A stretch of DNA of 64,000 bases from Anthopleura xanthogrammica (GCA_964019055.1 OZ025223.1:8748263-8812262); one strand, 5' to 3'. Numbered from the stretch's first letter, positions 8,936 to 21,021 are shown. The notes: generated by a model not told the origin, from the letters alone. Program-made: numbers and translations.

Positions 8936-9108
8936 ATCCAATTAGAATTTAGAAATGATTTTTGTGGAGGGAGGAAAACTTGACAATCTGGAGAAAAAAC
9001 CCTAGAAACCCTACTCATATATGACACCTAGCCCAGCTGGACTCCAATTAACCTGGGATGCACTGGTGAATGGTAAGCGCTCTCGCCACTACACCACCTG
9101 TGCTTCCC
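8936..9108 (-). mobile_element. tRNA-derived SINE upstream of gene A
   Basis: On the minus strand a box A-like ggtgtagtggcgagagcgc is followed by a box B-like segment (ggtt...ggagtcc, broken by a 4-bp insertion also present in copy E). After that comes a tail containing ttttcctccctccac, the pattern of a common coral SINE. Sister copies lie upstream of C, D and E. Confidence 0.6.
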
Positions 9109-9419
9109 TGTGTGGAGTCTGAACTAGCTGAATGTAGGGCTGGAGCAAGCCTTGAAACACTTGGGGGACAAAGTCACTTCGCAACACGTGATCACGAAAA
9201 ATGAATATTCAATGCCATAGTTGGTTTACTTTTCTAGGGTAAACTGGGGGGCAGGGGTCCCCCAGCCGCTGTGGGCGCTACAACCCTGGAATGACAAGTT
9301 AGAAATATAGACAGAGCAGTGTTTGCCCTTCACCGAAAGCTTGTAATCAAATTCCTTTAGATTCAAACAGCTGATTGATGATTGAAACCATAACATGTAT
9401 GTTGTATATAAAAAAACCA

Positions 9420-9500
9420 ATGGAAATCCAAATGGCTGAAGGATGGGAGATGATGGGGATGATGAAGGGGAAGGAAAGAGGAAAATCTAAGAAAAACCAA
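9420..9500 (+). other. Conserved mini-ORF MEIQMAEG beside a foldback
   Basis: A short Met/Lys/Gly-rich frame (MAEGxEMMGMMKGK...) is kept in the 5' flanks of A, B, D and E (about 19868, 34015 and 42932). In B it stops early, and in A a 1-bp deletion shifts the later part. It runs directly into a foldback MITE. It may be a relic exon, but nothing shows that it is expressed. Confidence 0.25.
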
Positions 9501-9730
9501 ATCAAGTCTCAAGCTTCTCCAGCCACCCCTCTATTAGCCATTCCCAGGTTGAGGAAAATACTGGGTCAAGTTGGTATTACAGTGCATTGTGGGACTGTTT
9601 TAGGGGACAAAATAGACAGCATCTTAATACAGTCCCACAATGCAATGTGATGCCAAACAGACGCAGTTCTTTTCCTCAACTTCGCAACAGCTAAAAGATG
9701 GGTGGCTGGAGAAGTTTGAGACTTGATTGA
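9499..9730. mobile_element. Foldback MITE with ctccagccaccc arms (unit 1)
   Basis: The left arm aatcaagtctcaagcttctc pairs with the right arm gagaagtttgagacttgatt. An inner stem (gcattgtgggactgt against acagtcccacaatgc) is also present. Copies lie at about 34096-34326 and 43012-43241, and a broken left arm lies at the edge of pseudogene C. Confidence 0.7.
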
Positions 9731-9918
9731 CACAAACATCTGTACAAAATATTATGTCAATTTTGGGTAGATGTGTTTAAGATTGTGAGAGGGGGAGGGG
9801 TAGGGAAGAGGAGGAGGAAGATTCTGTGAATGTCAAATTCCCTTCCTTTGGATTGAATCCAGGTTAATACCTAGTTAATCTGATTGTCACAATGTCAAAT
9901 TATATACTCATGGGGATT

Positions 9919-9937
9919 GGGGGGGGGGGGGGGGGGG
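9919..9937 (+). repeat. Poly-G tract, 19 bases
   Basis: Uninterrupted G run after gggatt. The same place is G-rich with different lengths at about 21848, 34503 and 43431, so this is a length-variable homopolymer within the duplicated flank. Confidence 0.9.
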
Positions 9938-9939
9938 TT

Positions 9940-10870
9940 ACGATCCCTACCTCTTCTAGTTCAGGGGGATGCCAGCTCACCCCTAACACAATGAATTATA
10001 AATGAAAATGGAAATGAAAATGGAAAAAAGGAATTTATTCACTACTTGCATGGCCAAAAAGCCTCTCTCCAGTGCTTTGAGGGCTTTTCACTGGGTTATC
10101 CAGTTTTCCTCCCTCTTCGAAAATCAACTTTTAAATTCTAATTACATTTCAATGGATGAATACTGCTACTCTCTAAAGATGCCACTGAATATATATAGTT
10201 ATTATATTAGTATTTTTTATTTTTATTTTATTAATTCTAATCATTACTATAAATATGTATTCCTCATTACAAATTCAAGGTTTATATCTAGAAATAGACC
10301 TGCTATACTAGAGGTCTATTTAACAAATATTCACTGCCCGAGCACTGAATATTAAAGTTTGCCAAAGTTTGCTAAGGGAGAAGTAATACTAACTAAAGAT
10401 GCTTTTTTTATCATGAATTTCATCTTTTCTCTGATATTCAAGTCCAAAATTATACTAAAACAATTATTCACCTCAGGCTCAGTGAATATTCATGATGAAT
10501 ATTTACTGTGACTATGTCTCAGTAAAAATTAGCAAATAAACCCTTCTGACGGCTGGGATACTGGCTGATATAATGTCTGAGGATGAGAAATGATCCAAAA
10601 AAGAACATCTGAACGAGAAGCGAAGCTTTCACTCTCACTTGTTTATAAATGTTTTCTGTGTTTTTTTCCTCCCATTTTTTACATATTTTTATTTTACTGG
10701 ATGGATATCACTTTGGACTGGGGGATATCACCTTTTATCCCACTCCATAGAAATAAAGCCAATCAGAATGCAGGACAGCCATTGTATATTCATCAGTATT
10801 TCACTCTTCCTTCCCATCATGCGCTGCGCGTTGAATCTATGCATTTGTATTTCTATGGTGTGGGATAAAA
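9940..10870. other. Distal 5' flank of gene A, no gene seen
   Basis: AT-rich sequence shared with the flanks of C, D and E, with scattered ttcacctcagg/cagtgaatatt foldback fragments. The several 60-117 residue frames here are not conserved between copies and are rejected as genes. Confidence 0.45.
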
Positions 10871-10872
10871 TG

Positions 10873-11028
10873 GTCATACGATGGTCTCTCGTGGGATACT
10901 GTGGATATCCCACTTGTCACTTGTATTTTCTTTGTATACACACTTGCCTAAAGGCTCTTGTGTATACTAGAAACTACAAGTGACTCGTGGGATATTCCAC
11001 GGTATGCCACGAGAAACCATTGTATACC
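10873..11028. mobile_element. Foldback element unique to unit 1
   Basis: The arms contain ctcgtgggatactgtgg and, inverted, ccacggtatgccacgag. Pairing extends through the inner tgtatacac/gtgtatac arms. Unit 3 has an unrelated insertion in this general position. Confidence 0.6.
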
Positions 11029-11606
11029 GGTAACTAATATTGATTATATGTTTATCAATGAAATACCTAAATTTATTTATTTCAAAAATTTGATATTTTC
11101 ACAATTGAAAATATCTTGAAAATATCATCACTATGGTTACGTACTAGAAAAAAGGCTCGAAAAATTATTTTCTTTTTCATGTATAATTATATAATAAACA
11201 GAATATTACATGTTCGCTTGGAGATACAAATTTTATCTTCAAGTGTTGAAAAGATCTCTCATGAGTGAGTGCACGCCTATGTAATATCCTCTATATATAT
11301 CCACCCTGTGAAAATGTCATGGTTGGGTTATAATCAACTGTATTCAAGAAGCCTTCGGTGAATAATTGTGGAATGACATAATCTGGTTTCTATTCAAGAT
11401 GAATAACAAAGAAAACCATGTTAAGTATGCAATAAATATATATTTCTTTTCTTACCTCATACTAAAAGGAACAGACCCTGTGTACCACTTCAAACTCAAA
11501 GACAGGAATCCAAAAAATCCCAAGTTGACTGAGTCTGGAAGAAAAAGATGGACTGTTAACAATCTACATAAAAATGAAGGTGGGGGACTATGTATATGAA
11601 ATACCA

Positions 11607-11711
11607 TCGTTCAAGAAGAATTAATGAAAAATACCACGCGTATTTGAGTGGTATTAATTAAGCAACTTTCATCAAATACAAGTGGTATTTTTCATTAATT
11701 CTTCAAGAACT
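11607..11711. mobile_element. 105-bp foldback with gaattaatgaaaaatacc arms
   Basis: The left arm ttcaagaagaattaatg and the right arm cattaattcttcaag are inverted and extend to ataccac/gtggtat. Unit 3 lacks it at the matching place (about 45210), which gives an approximate empty site. Confidence 0.65.
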
Positions 11712-12530
11712 TAGATTGTATTTCCTTTTATTAATAATACATCTACATAACCTTCTTGGTTGGCAAAAATATCATAACCCTCCCTATATTTCGCCCAGTT
11801 TATTACTAAACCCCTAAAAAGCTGCATCCAATTAGTAACAACCCCCCTTATATAGCTTACGAAAATAATGTGACGCCCCCCAATATTGCTCCCCCCCCCC
11901 CCAAATATTGCACCCCTCATACAATAACAAATGAAAGCCCCCTTACATGGTTCAAAGGCTATACTCCAAAGAACATGTTAAAATTTACTTACTAAAAGTT
12001 GAAACTTTGAGATAAATTTAGTAATTACGAAGAAAGTTATTGAAGTTCAAAGTTTGTACATTTTGTATGGATTTGAATGTTGGTGAGCAACAGCTTGAGC
12101 TACAACCAACAATTCTTATCAAATTTGTACAATCTTTGGTCATCGGTAACTTGGGTCCTATTTGAGTAATTTCACTTCAATCTCTCCATTTTTACTCTCT
12201 TTAACATGCTCTTTCGAGTCATTATATTTTTGTTGGTCTTGGATTAAGTTAATATTTAAAATAAAAGCACAATACACGTGTGCCAACTGATCATTCATTT
12301 AACCTACTTTGAAGGGCTTCTAACTGACTATATAGACCGCCTCAAGCTTAGATTCAATATATTCCTATCTAGAAATATTCACGACTTACCTGAATGTCTT
12401 TAAACCATGTTCAAAGCCACACAATTCGAACTCTACTCGACTCAATCCAACATGTCTGGTCAGAATTGTAGGTACATCCTGGATACTTCGTGTAGGACGT
12501 CATATAGAGATTTTTACTTGTGACGTATTT
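11712..12530. other. Unit-end flank, no gene seen
   Basis: Conserved with 23390-23745, 26770-27040 and 45240-46046. It includes a poly-C run near 11890. It ends at the next unit marker. No ORF or RNA gene is supported. Confidence 0.5.
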
Positions 12531-13133
12531 CCGGGTCCGACTGATCACAAAAACCATTAAAATATGCTGCGAAAATTTTTCTTAATATCTGAACTTTGAA
12601 CAACAAATTCTGCCATCAAGAAAAAGTAGTGACCAGTTCTAAAAGGAAACTATGAGTAATAGCTAGAGAGTTAGAAAGAAAGGAGAAAGGGGAAAAATAA
12701 ATAGGAAAAGAAAGTAGAGGAAAACCGAACCACCGAAACAGAAAGGAAGTTAAGGAGGAAGCAGGGATGGAAGGAATGAAGGAAAAAGGGAAAATAGGAA
12801 AAGAGTAAAAGAGAAATGGAGGAAAGAAGAAAAGAAGATAAGAAGGGAAGGATCGAAATAAGAATCGAATAAGGAAATCAGGGTGGGGGGGGGGGGTACC
12901 CTTGAACTGTTTTGACTGTAGCAATTAGACCTCTCACCTTCATGGTCTACGAGTCAATAGCCCATTCGGCTTTCAGCTCCATGTTTTAGTATAAATCTAA
13001 TAATCGATCAAATAAATAATTGTTTTTGCTATTGTTTTAGCTTTCAAAACCAGCCTTTTTCGCAGACCACTAGTACCTCAGCCAATCAGGGCGCAGGATT
13101 TGTGATAGACCATTAGTAGGTTTATACTAATTA

Positions 13134-13375
13134 ACAATTAGTTCTCGAGTCCGATCTACGAGTCAATAGCCCATGAGGGCGAGAGGTCTAATTGTTTTAG
13201 TAAAAACCTACTAATCGGTCCAATAAAAGGATGCAAAAAGTTTTGGATTTTGCTTTAAATATATATTTTTTGGTTTTCAAAACCGGCGCTTTTCGCTACT
13301 AGAGGTCTATCACTAATAGACCCCTAGTAGCTCAGCCAATCACAGGGCTCGATTGGTGATAGACCATTAGGCTAA
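13134..13375. mobile_element. Tctacgagtcaatagccc-type foldback MITE, inverted copy
   Basis: Contains ctacgagtcaatagcccatg, a gatagacc..ggtctatc palindromic end and a central atatatattttttgg. It lies in the opposite orientation to the copies at 14586-14888, 37031-37325 and 43805-44098. A related, more diverged copy fills 12925-13133. Confidence 0.65.
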
Positions 13376-13756
13376 CTAACTACTAATTAAAATATATAAA
13401 ATATTGAGAACTTATTAAGAATTTAGTGAAATAAATGCTGTTGTTCTGCTATTCAGTACTTCCTAGAGTCTTGAGAATCAACTGGTCTTTATTAATTATG
13501 ATAGAAATGATAATCCATAATAATTAACAATTATTCATCGAAGTGAATTCAGTGAATATTTTTCAAGACGTAGTTTTGATAAGTTTTCGCCATATTCACT
13601 GAGCCTGAGGTGAATAATTGTTTTAGTATAATTTTGGACTTGAATATCAGAGAAAAGACGAAATTCAGGATGAAAATCACGTTTTAGAATTACTTGCGCT
13701 CTGCCATATTCACCGCTCGTCCAGTGAATATCGTCTCATAATCACTGGTCGCTCGA

Positions 13757-13806
13757 CCAATCACAGCGCGCGAAACTCTATATTCAAGTCTAAAATGATA
13801 TAAATA
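13757..13806 (+). promoter_or_regulatory. CCAAT + TATA-like promoter upstream of the satellite, unit 2
   Basis: CCAAT and TATAAATA at the same spacing as in unit 1, again about 27 bp before the satellite starts. Conserved while the satellite itself has diverged. Activity is inferred. Confidence 0.4.
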
Positions 13807-13825
13807 GGGCTTTCCCGAATTCGCT

Positions 13826-14149
13826 TGCATGTTGCATGTTGCATGTTGCATGTTGCATGTAGTATGTTGCATGTTGCATGTTGCATGTTGCATGTTACAT
13901 GTTGCATGTAGCATGTAGTATGTTGCATGTAGCATGTAGTATGTTGCATGTTGCATGTAGCATGTAGTATGTTGCATGTAGCATGTAGTATGTTGCATGT
14001 AGCATGTAGTATGTTACATGTTGCATGTTGCATGTAGTATGTTGCATGTAGCATGTAGTGTGTTGCATGTTACATGTTGCATGTTGCATGTAGCATGTAG
14101 TATGTAGCATGTAGTATGTTGCATGTTGCATGTTGCATGTTGCATGTTG
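13826..14149 (+). repeat. 7-bp satellite, unit 2 (324 bp)
   Basis: About 46 heptamers. Besides gcatgtt it has many gcatgta and gtatgtt/gtatgta units arranged as short higher-order blocks that units 1 and 3 lack, so it expanded after duplication. Confidence 0.95.
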
Positions 14150-14585
14150 ATTACCAAGCTTGAAATTTATCATATTCATATGTAAATAATATCAGCACTT
14201 AAGAAAAATGCTGAAAAAACCTGCAGACAAAGTCTGGGAAAATTCCATATTGTTATGACCTTTCGTTGCTTCAATTCACATTACCCATACTACATTTCGG
14301 GCTTGATATGCAACAAGCAATAAAACCTTCACCAACCTTTTTTTAAATAGCTGTATACTCAGTGTCACCCTAATGACACTAAAACAATTATTCACCTCGA
14401 CCTCAGTGAATGATTGTTAAATAATAATTATACCTTAATACTAATATACCAAAAACTATTAAAATATATCTAAATATAAATATACAACTATAAAATCTAT
14501 TTAGCAAATGCCTACTGTAATAAAGTCTTACGTAGACATATTGAAAGCTAACGATGATTTTGTAACTAACTCATATTAGATATTA

Positions 14586-14888
14586 GAAAAAACCTACTAA
14601 TGGTCTATCACCAATCGAGCCCTGTGATTGGCTGAGCTACTAGGGGTCTATTAGTGATAGACCTCTAGTAGTGAAAAGCGCCGGTTTTGAAAACCAAAAA
14701 ATATATATTTAAAGCAAAATCCAAAACTTTTTGCATCCTTTTATTGGACCGATTAGTAGGTTTTTACTAAAACAATTAGACCTCTCGCCCTCATGGCCTA
14801 CGAGTCAATAGCCCATTCGGCGTTCGGCATCATGGGCTATTGACTCGTAGACCATTTGGACTCGAGGACTAATTGTTAATTATTACAT
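14586..14888. mobile_element. Tctacgagtcaatagccc-type foldback MITE
   Basis: Runs from aacctactaatggtctatcacc to ctcgaggactaattgttaa. The right half is a strong hairpin (gagtcaatagccca against tgggctattgactc). Near-identical copies lie at 37031-37325 and 43805-44098. Confidence 0.7.
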
Positions 14889-14916
14889 TTACATTATTTA
14901 TATTTCCCAGAGTCTT

Positions 14917-15281
14917 AAGGTCCTGTTACACCGCGCAATATTCTCAGCAACTTGTCTCTCGATCTGATGCTTGAAAATGTAGCGTTCCAGGTTGCCGAGG
15001 TGAGGTGTTACACTGCAACGCGATCTCAGCAACTTGCAGTGACTTGAGAAATATGCCTTAAAATTGTGAGAAAAGATGTTGGAGGGGTGATACACGGTGC
15101 AATGGCGTTGCCAGTTGCTGCAATCCGTTGCGAAAAGTAACTGAGTTCTACTTCGTGCAACGCTACGAGCAACGACAAAAATTACGAGATATCCCCTGTT
15201 ACACTGTTCAATTCTCCAGCAACTTCTCTAGCAACGGTGTTGTTAAACTGCTGGGAAAATTGCACAGTGTAACAAGGCCTT
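14917..15281. mobile_element. GTTACACYG MITE, full length (unit 2)
   Basis: Terminal inverted repeats of about 38 bp: the left end begins aaggtcctgttacacc and the right end, reverse-complemented, begins aaggccttgttacact. Internal repeats of gcaactt words. No transposase. Confidence 0.75.
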
Positions 15282-15889
15282 TACCTCCATGTCCATTTCT
15301 AATTACGTGGCCAACACAGCCCAAGACGTCTGGGTTTTAGGCTACCGTCAATCAAAAATTTACAAGCTCAGACCAATGAAAATTTGATTGACGGAAGCAA
15401 AAAACCCAGACGACTCGAAATGTTGCTAGTTGTCTGGGTCGCGTGATTATGAAAATGCGTAAATTATATAAATTACGTCCAGTCGTTTTTCTTGCATGAT
15501 ACTTGACATCTTTTTGGAATGCATGATACTTGACTGTTTGACGCTCTGAAGGTCCTATAGTTCATCCTAAATTGATGCTTCACCATAGCAACCAGAGAGG
15601 GAGACTTTATACGATGACGTAAGTGTTATGGACAACACTTTATTTTCACTTCAGCTATATGGATTCTTTGTTGAGTCTGTAGTCAATAATTATATCCTTT
15701 TTCAAGTCACGTGAGCGAGGCTAAAGGGTCAATACAAGCAAAACAGACCAATAACAAGCAGTAATATCGGTGTCAGTATTATGGTCAGTCACTTTTTCTT
15801 AAGATGGAGTATCTAGTCACGTGCAAACTTGTCAATCTCATTCTCAACTAAAATTGGATTGAGTTTGAAATCCCGGAAGACGTGTCTGT

Positions 15890-18800
15890 TTATTGAAGAC
15901 CTTGAAGGTTTAGATTACGGAACACAAGTCTTGACACTTTATAAAAATCAGGTTTTAAAGAATCTAGCCATTCAACCTTGCATTGAAGGCGGATCAAGTT
16001 GAAGGACTTCCCATCTTCTTGTGGAAACAGAAGGTATTCATTTGGGTCGGTATTACCAATATAGATCGTGTGCTCAATCTCATCTGTTTGGACGTTTATC
16101 ACGGATATGGTTACATCGTCAACAATCACGAGATATGACATTGATATGAACAAAATCTCATTAACCAATTCACGTTCTATTGCGCAACGTTTGAACAGAG
16201 TGCCATCTGACGTGTTGACTATGAATATGGAATCCTTATAATGGTATGCGAGAAGACGACCATCTTCAGAAAAACTAACAATTGCTTCATCTATCAATTC
16301 ATCGGGAGAAATGTTATCACAATCGTATATCTCTTCTTGTGGTGGGTAGATCGGAATGGGTTCCTGTCCACGGTCATAATGATACAGCAACAATTCTTGG
16401 TAGGTGTATGGATGCTCTGCATCACCAGTACTCCAATTCATCACCTTTACTTCACCATCTTCTGGTATCTTGCGTTTCCAACTTCTTGTCACGACAATAT
16501 GACCTTGACAGCTAACGTCCATTACAGTACTATCTTCATTCACTGTAATGGTGTTACGTACTTGTCCTGTTAAGCCTTCAATGACGTAGACCTCGTTGTC
16601 ATGACAACCTTTGATGACGATGAAGCAACCCTGATCATCCCCAAACACATGACATGTTTGTATTGCATTATGGGGAGACCGATATTGACTGACCACTTCA
16701 AGTGTCGTTGCGTCTAATATCTCAATCTTGTTCCCATTTACTTCGGCAGCAACGATAGAGTTAATGTTTGGAGAGGTGGTTATGAGCCTTTTGCCAGCAA
16801 TGAATTTCCTCCTGATAAGGCGTCCATCAAGCTGAAACGTACACACTTCAGTTGACGGTGAATTTGAACCTCCTTACACTCCTTACGAGTGCGAGGTAAT
16901 AAACAAATAGGTTCATCCACTATTTCTAACGGACTCTGCCATAAAATATTTTCATCAAATTAAGGAAAAAGATGATTCTTAGGGGCAGCAAGTGGATTTG
17001 GCGTGATTTCTTCACTCACTCTTTTCACATCTGCAACTTGAAGAAAGAGTGCAAGGTTACGCCCAATATTGAAGGGGGACGAAAGTAGCGACATGAAGGG
17101 TCGTGTTGTTTAATGCAACCGCAACGAAAACATTGTAGGTAATTGCTATAAACCTCGAATAGAGAACTAGACATGATACCTTCGTCAGAAAGAGTACCAT
17201 AAACGAAAGCTACAACAAAGTTGATTTCTTCAATATGTAATGCAGTCAGAAGGTAAATGTTAGAAAAAAATTCAAACTCATCAGGTTTGACGACTGGTGA
17301 GCGTTTCTCAATAAGGTTGCAAAAAAATCTTAGAGCATACTTCTCGCTGTCTGTAAGATTCAAAGGTTTATCCAGATCTTTCTTCCCGTTTTGTATGTCA
17401 CTAAGGACTTTATTACACTGCATGACTGGCAAGTACTTCATTCCCGTCTTCTACACGAACACTGAAGTCATGTTCTTCATCTTCTTGAAGAGTCAACCAA
17501 TCAAACACTGACTTGTGAAATGCTGTCACGTGATCCCCCTCAACAGGAAACAACCAATGAAGTGAGTTCAAAGCATCTTTTCTTTTCTTTCTCTCTTGTC
17601 GTGGGACTTGACGCTCACTCTTAAGACCAAGAATATTGTAAAACATGTTCTTTGGCAAAGGGTTGTTGGTTGCCACTACAGCTTCGAGCATCTTGTAGAA
17701 CATATCTTCTTCTGCTATGTAAGGTAGGAGCACTTCTTTTAGACGAGAGAAATAATTCTCATACACTGATGAGATTCCATTCGGGAACAGCTCCAAAACT
17801 TTCTCTGGTGATGCGACCTTTTCTTTTTTCAAAAAGTCGATGACAAAGAAAGCCACTAAGAACAAACCTTTTGTCATTTCCACCAGCTTCTGTACAAGGT
17901 CTGCATTTTCGTCATTGTCGTACTGTGGATAGAGAGCTTTAAGCTCGAAGCTAAAAAAATGTTCAAGATCTTTGATATTAGACTGATCTTCTGCTATTAT
18001 TTCTACAGGAACATTCGAAACAAGAGCAGAGGTATTTGTTGATGGTCTACTGGTGAGAATAAATCGAAGCCATGAAGGGAAACATGACAGTTTTTTCCTT
18101 AGTGCCTTCAGTAGTTCATCTTTAGGATCATGTGTACACTCGTCCAGAGCATCTACAACAACAATCAAGGTGGAACCTGTTTGTTTTACGTTACACAATG
18201 GTTCCTCCAGCAAAATGGTTAACAGCTCTTCACAGTTCATCTCGGAAATCTTCTTACCAAAATCTGTTTGCAACTTTCTTTTCAAGGCATCTTGATAACC
18301 AGGAACAGTGTCACACATCTGCCTTGCTATGGACTGCAACATCAACCTTGGATTGTTTCTTGTAGAATTACTGAACTGAAAGAAGTGGCATGCTGCAAGA
18401 CATCCAAGATCCTTGTATGTCTGACAGATTTTAGCAGCAATTGTTGATTTCCCCATCCCTGGACCAGCTGTGATCAGCATTATACACGAGTCTGGTTGGT
18501 CACTGTTAACATGGGATTTGACTTGATCGAAAATCCACTGGCGAGTGTTTGGTTGGAAAGACTTACATTTTGTATCTATTTCTCGTGTAAAATCAGAAAA
18601 ATGCAACTTTTGGATCGGTTGATCTCTTTTCACTTCCTCTAGCTGTGTTTTGACATCCTTATCTGATATATACCAATCATTGAGTAACTGGTTGTAGTCT
18701 TTCTCTCCCAAAGGAGCAGACCTCAAATCATCAATGTCATCTTGACTCAGTCCCAATGACAGAAGGGCAGATGAGATATCTTGCCAGTATTGTTCAAAGT

Positions 18801-19269
18801 CAACATCATTTATTTCAGTATTTGGTTTGTGTGCTATTGTATTGTTTCTGTAGTACTTTATCCTTGCTAGATTAGCCTCTTGTGAGTTATCTGTTTTGTG
18901 CGGCAACTTGTCCCAACCGCGCTTCCGGTTTCCAGAGCCAGCAATCTCATACACTGGTACTGTAAGTCCACAAATATTTCTTAGAAGAACAAACAGTAAA
19001 GTGATATCAAAGTCTTCAGATTTAGGGTCGCTCCCACTTCGTGGAAACAGTTTGTCCCATTGCTCGTTATTCAGTACTTTCCCTCCTGGTTTCTTCAGCA
19101 TTCGTAGCCTTGACAGGTGAGCATATAAGTTTGCTTTCAATGTTGATGGTGGATGTTTGCCATCAAATACAGAACGAGCTGCCTGTGTGCCTCCATCGAC
19201 AAGTAACCTACAAAGCTTGGTGTAGTTGATTTTGTCATCTGTTTCTTTGCACCAGCTGGATGAGGCCAT
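15890..19269 (-). pseudogene. Gene B: frameshifted HEPN-NACHT-propeller copy without the coil
   Basis: The first 618 codons are open and encode HEPN (R141-x5-H147) and NACHT (Walker A 269-276, Walker B 369-378) up to the winged-helix region. A 4-bp insertion (catg at 17421-17424, absent from A, D and E) then shifts the frame. Reading continues in a second frame to about 17025, where further indels (such as ccaatattgaag at about 17071) lead to a stop. Around 16865-16910 part of the linker is deleted. The last 318 codons of the propeller are open again to the same LNLQGLQ end. The heptad array and following linker (DKLDDIRNVCIEAQ in sister copies) are cleanly absent, joining EEVK to RDQP. A truncated HEPN-NACHT protein could still be made, but this is unproven. 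Confidence 0.8.
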
Positions 19270-19379
19270 CACTGAGTAAGAAAATATTAAAAATGTCATC
19301 AATCAAGACCTTTTGTTTTCTAAATTTCTTGCACGGTTACTGTCATTAGACGTCATTTCCGGTCTAGTGTGTAGTCGTT

Positions 19380-19740
19380 ACAAGTTTAACGAAAAGTGTT
19401 CTCAAAAAAGGTTGCCGTTGCCAAAGAAGATACGCGATAGGTCATTCTTAGACGGAAAGGAATTATGGGTATATAACTAATAATCAAGGCCTTGAAGATG
19501 GTTTCGTCGACTAGAAAGAACGCTTGACTTTTCAATACTAGCTTTCGTGTTCTTAATGAGAATAATAATAAGAAACACAAGTCAATTCAGCTATTCTTGG
19601 ATCTTGAAATTGCACATCGCCTATCTTCCATCGCTCATTGTGTATCACCAATGAAAAGAGTATAAATATTTCAGTATTCTCTCTTGGTATCACCTATTGC
19701 CTATCGCCTTTGTCTCTGACAACCTTTTTTGAAATAGGTA
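19380..19740. other. Unique sequence upstream of B, no gene seen
   Basis: This stretch replaces the SINE and flank found upstream of the other copies. It has no match elsewhere in the window and no convincing ORF. It may be the remains of a rearrangement in this unit. Confidence 0.45.
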
Positions 19741-19944
19741 GATATGGAAGACTGAGCATGGAGAGCAGCGATTGCCCTTCACTGAACACTGGTAATCATA
19801 TTCATTAGATTCAATCAGCTGATTGATAATTGAAACAATAACATGTATGTTGTATATAAAAAACCAATGGAAATCCAAATGGCCAAAGGACCGGAGATGA
19901 TGGGGATGATGAAGGGGAAGGAAGGAAGAAAATATTAAACCAAA

Positions 19945-21021
19945 TCAAGTCTCAAGCTTCTCCAGCCACCCCTCTATCCAGCTGATCTGAAATAGGGACG
20001 TAGAAAAGTGGCATGCTGCAAGACAGCCAAGATCCTTGTATGTCTGACAGATTTTAGCAGCAATAGTTGATTTGCCCATCCCTGGACCAGCTGTGATCAG
20101 CATTATACACGAGTCTGGTTGGTCACTGTCAACATGGGATTTGACTGGATCGAGAATCCACTGCTGAGTTTTTGAATGAAAATACTTACATTTTCTATTT
20201 GTTTCTGGCTTAAAGTCAGAAAAATGCAACTTTTGGATCGGTTGATCTCTTTTCTGAGCCTCGATGCAGACATTCCTATGGTCATCTAGTTTATCTAGTT
20301 TATCTAGTATATCTGCTATGTCTGACTTGATGCCTGCTGTGTCTGACTTGATGCCTGCTGTGTCTGTCTTGAGGTCAGCTGTGTCTGACTTGATGTCAGC
20401 TGTGTCTGACTTCACTTCCTCTAGCTGTGTTTTGACATCCTTATCTGATATATACCAATCACAGAGTAACTGGTTGTAGTCTTTCTTTCCCAAAGGAGCA
20501 GACCTCAAATCATCAATGTCATTTTGACTCAGTCCCAATGACAGAAGGGCAGATGAGATATCTTGCCATAGTTGTTTAAAGTCAACATCATTTATTTCAG
20601 TATTTGATTTGTGTGCTATTGTATTGTTTCTGTAGTACTTTATCCTGGCTAGGTTAGCCTCTAGTGAGTTATCTGTTACAGGTGGTAAGACATCCCATCC
20701 AGCTGCTGGTGGTGCAAGTCCACAAATATTTCTTAGAAGAACAAACAGTAAAGTGATATCAAAGTATTCAGATTTAGGGTCACTCCTACTTGGTGGATAC
20801 AGTTTGTCCCATTGCTCGTTATTCAGTACTTTCCCTTTTGGTTTTTTCAGCTTTTGTAGCGTTGTCTTGGTAGCATTTAAGTTGGCTTTTAGCAAAGATG
20901 GTGGATGTATGCCATCAAATACAGAACGAACTGCCTGTGTGCCTCCATCGACAAGTAACCTACAAAGCTTGGTGTAGTTGATTTTTTCATCTGTTTCTTT
21001 GCACCAGCTGGATGAGGCCAT
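19945..21021 (-). pseudogene. Gene C: truncated, chimeric HEPN-coil-NACHT copy
   Basis: Encodes HEPN (R131-x5-H137), five diverged heptads (about 204-238) and the start of NACHT with Walker A at about 312-319. It breaks off after CLAACHF. The last roughly 20 codons (STSLFQISWIEGWLEKLET) are translated from flank: a 28-bp filler (19978-20005) and then the arm of the ctccagccaccc foldback belonging to the 5' flank of B. Walker B, winged helix and propeller are missing. The HEPN part carries the shorter PPAAGW form shared with D. Unlikely to be a functional NTPase. Confidence 0.8.

Larger units (their letters stand above)
1..12530. repeat. Segmental duplication unit 1 (carries gene A)
   Basis: The unit begins with the marker ccgggtccgactgatc, which recurs at about 12531, 27041 and 46047 with the same downstream context (ctgcgaaaattttt, then ctgaactttgaac). 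Order within the unit: polypurine tract, MITEs, 7-bp satellite, foldbacks, 135-bp duplication, minus-strand gene A, SINE, foldback, poly-G, AT-rich distal flank. The unit probably continues past the left edge, because the other markers are preceded by conserved sequence that is not seen here. Confidence 0.85.
13525..14415. mobile_element. Foldback element carrying the 7-bp satellite, unit 2
   Basis: Same family as the element in unit 1, with inverted ttcactgagcctgaggtgaa and ttcacctcgacctcagtgaa arms around a satellite twice as long. Non-coding. Confidence 0.6.

Noticed and set aside
10002..10355. 117-codon plus-strand ORF also seen at 43511-43855
   Set aside because: The frames differ at their ends because of a MITE insertion, and the sequence is AT-rich flank without protein features.
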